Source of the DNA: an uncultured Collinsella sp.
Lineage (GTDB): Bacteria; Actinomycetota; Coriobacteriia; Coriobacteriales; Coriobacteriaceae
DNA: 14,282 nucleotides
Direction of reading: 5' to 3'
Assembly (NCBI GenBank): GCA_900555355.1
Contig: USKV01000013.1
Location: forward strand, 1-14,282
How positions within the stretch are numbered: the first letter of the stretch is position 1; the number at the start of each line of letters is the position of its first letter. Both the position numbers and the translations under genes were made by a program. This document shows, one piece after another, positions 13,241-14,282 of the stretch. The notes beneath the pieces are model-generated. The model saw only the letters and a list, made by a program, of their open reading frames with translations. It was not told the origin of the DNA and made no database searches.

Positions 13241-14272
13241 ATGGCCATGGAATTCAAACGCAGGCTGCCGATCCCCATGGAGATCCGCGAGGAAATGCCG
13301 CTTTCTGCCGAACTTACCGCCAAAAAGCAGGCATTTGACGCCGAGGTCGCCAAAGTCTTTACCGGCGAGGACGCACGTAAGGTGCTCATCATCGGCCCGT
13401 GCTCTGCCGACCGCGAAGATTCGGTGCTTGAGTACATGAACCGACTGGCCAAGACCGCCGAGGAGGTCAAGGACAAGCTCATCATCATTCCGCGCGTCTA
13501 CACCAACAAGCCGCGCACCAAGGGCACCGGCTACAAGGGCCTGCTGCACAACCCCAACCCCGAGGCTCCCGACGACCTGCTCGAGGGCGTCAAGGCCATC
13601 CGCCACATGCACCTGCGCGTTATTGAGGAAACGGGCTTCTTCACCGCCGACGAGATGCTCTATCCGTCCAACTACCAGTACCTCGTTGACCTGCTGAGCT
13701 ATGTTGCCGTGGGCGCACGCTCGGTCGAGAACCAGGAGCATCGCCTGGTGTCGAGCGGCATTTCGGTACCCGTCGGCATGAAGAATCCCACTGCCGGCTC
13801 TACCACCGTTATGCTCAACTCCATTTACGCCGCGCAGGCGCACCAGAGCTTCATCTTCCGCAACTGGGAGGTCGAGTGCGACGGCAACCCGCTCGCACAC
13901 GCCGTTATGCGTGGCTACATCGGTCTCGATGGGCGCACCTACCCCAACTACCACTACGAACACCTGGAACGCCTGGCCGAACGCTATACCGAGCATGCCG
14001 GCTATGCCAATCCGGCAGCGGTCATCGACTGCAACCACGACAACTCGGGCAAGCGTCCGCTGGAGCAGTATCGCATTTGCAAGGAGGTGCTCGACAGCTG
14101 CCGCCGCAACGAGTCCATCTCCAAGCTGGTCAAGGGCTTTATGATCGAGTCCTACTTGGAAGACGGCAACCAGCCGGTCGACGGCGGCGTCTTTGGCAAG
14201 TCCATCACCGACCCGTGCCTGGGCTGGGAGGAATCCGAACAACTCATTTACGAGATCTCCGATCTGTGCTAA
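13241..14272 (+). CDS. aroF: 3-deoxy-7-phosphoheptulonate (DAHP) synthase, class I AroF/G/H type
   Basis: This is the first enzyme of the shikimate pathway; it condenses phosphoenolpyruvate and erythrose 4-phosphate to DAHP in the cytosol, using a divalent metal. The 343 residues match the class I family in length (about 350) and motifs: IIGPCSADREDSV (metal Cys near residue 54), IPRVYTNKPRTKGTGYKGL, MKNPTAGSTTVMLN, VIDCNHDNSGK (metal His), GFMIESYLEDGNQ and SITDPCLGWEES. The start is ATG 13241 with GAGGAG eight bases upstream; the ATG at 13247 is too close to improve on it. In E. coli the isozyme letter reflects Phe, Tyr or Trp feedback, which cannot be read here, so the symbol stands for the family. 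It appears to be a single gene with its own promoter and a structured upstream region. The stop is TAA 14270-14272; downstream is outside the window. Confidence 0.93.
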   Translation: MAMEFKRRLPIPMEIREEMPLSAELTAKKQAFDAEVAKVFTGEDARKVLIIGPCSADREDSVLEYMNRLAKTAEEVKDKLIIIPRVYTNKPRTKGTGYKGLLHNPNPEAPDDLLEGVKAIRHMHLRVIEETGFFTADEMLYPSNYQYLVDLLSYVAVGARSVENQEHRLVSSGISVPVGMKNPTAGSTTVMLNSIYAAQAHQSFIFRNWEVECDGNPLAHAVMRGYIGLDGRTYPNYHYEHLERLAERYTEHAGYANPAAVIDCNHDNSGKRPLEQYRICKEVLDSCRRNESISKLVKGFMIESYLEDGNQPVDGGVFGKSITDPCLGWEESEQLIYEISDLC

Positions 14273-14282
14273 AATTTACGGT

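Noticed and set aside
13158..13439. An upstream frame including an aromatic-rich stretch (QYAFCSFYR) before the DAHP synthase gene, considered as a leader peptide
   Set aside because: The frame does not stop before the gene but runs about 200 nt into it, no terminator/antiterminator pair follows the aromatic codons, and its ATG at 13187 precedes the predicted transcription start.

Overview
The window looks like the chromosome of an anaerobic, fairly high-GC actinobacterium of the class Coriobacteriia, most likely Collinsella or a close relative. This is inferred from base composition, codon use and gene content (fermentative pyruvate formate-lyase, a 2-keto-3-deoxygluconate-type permease, compact operons). 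No rRNA or marker gene is present to prove it. No tRNA, rRNA or CRISPR array is visible.

Layout, left to right. (1) The 3' part of a Cof-type HAD phosphatase, then a short intergenic repeat, then a small DtxR/MntR-type metalloregulator, both on the + strand. (2) An IS110-family insertion (about 1.37-3.01 kb) carrying a transposase gene broken by one frameshift. It is AGG-rich and extremely GC-rich compared with its neighbours, has an unusual C-terminal Cro/C1-type helix-turn-helix, and is preceded by about 400 nt of structured non-coding DNA that is a candidate bridge-RNA locus. (3) On the - strand, a pyruvate formate-lyase encoded in two pieces. PflB ends before the glycyl-radical domain, and a separate 83-residue protein with its own start and ribosome binding site supplies that domain. 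Two hairpins lie between the genes. (4) A leftward pair, an SDR oxidoreductase and a KdgT-family permease, probably for 2-keto-3-deoxygluconate-like sugar acids, with a terminator-like hairpin between them. (5) Divergent from it, a rightward operon of a MarR-type regulator and two half-transporters of a heterodimeric ABC exporter. The genes overlap by 4 nt and 1 nt and end in a strong intrinsic terminator. The marR start codon lies inside a 15-bp inverted repeat. (6) A 238-bp palindromic element with 39-bp inverted ends, resembling a MITE. (7) A class I DAHP synthase, the entry enzyme of aromatic amino acid synthesis, with a structured leader.

The most interesting items are the two-piece pyruvate formate-lyase, the IS110 transposase with an appended HTH and its possible guide RNA, the 238-bp palindromic element, and the inverted repeat overlapping the marR start. 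All functional statements come from motif reading. No database search was run.
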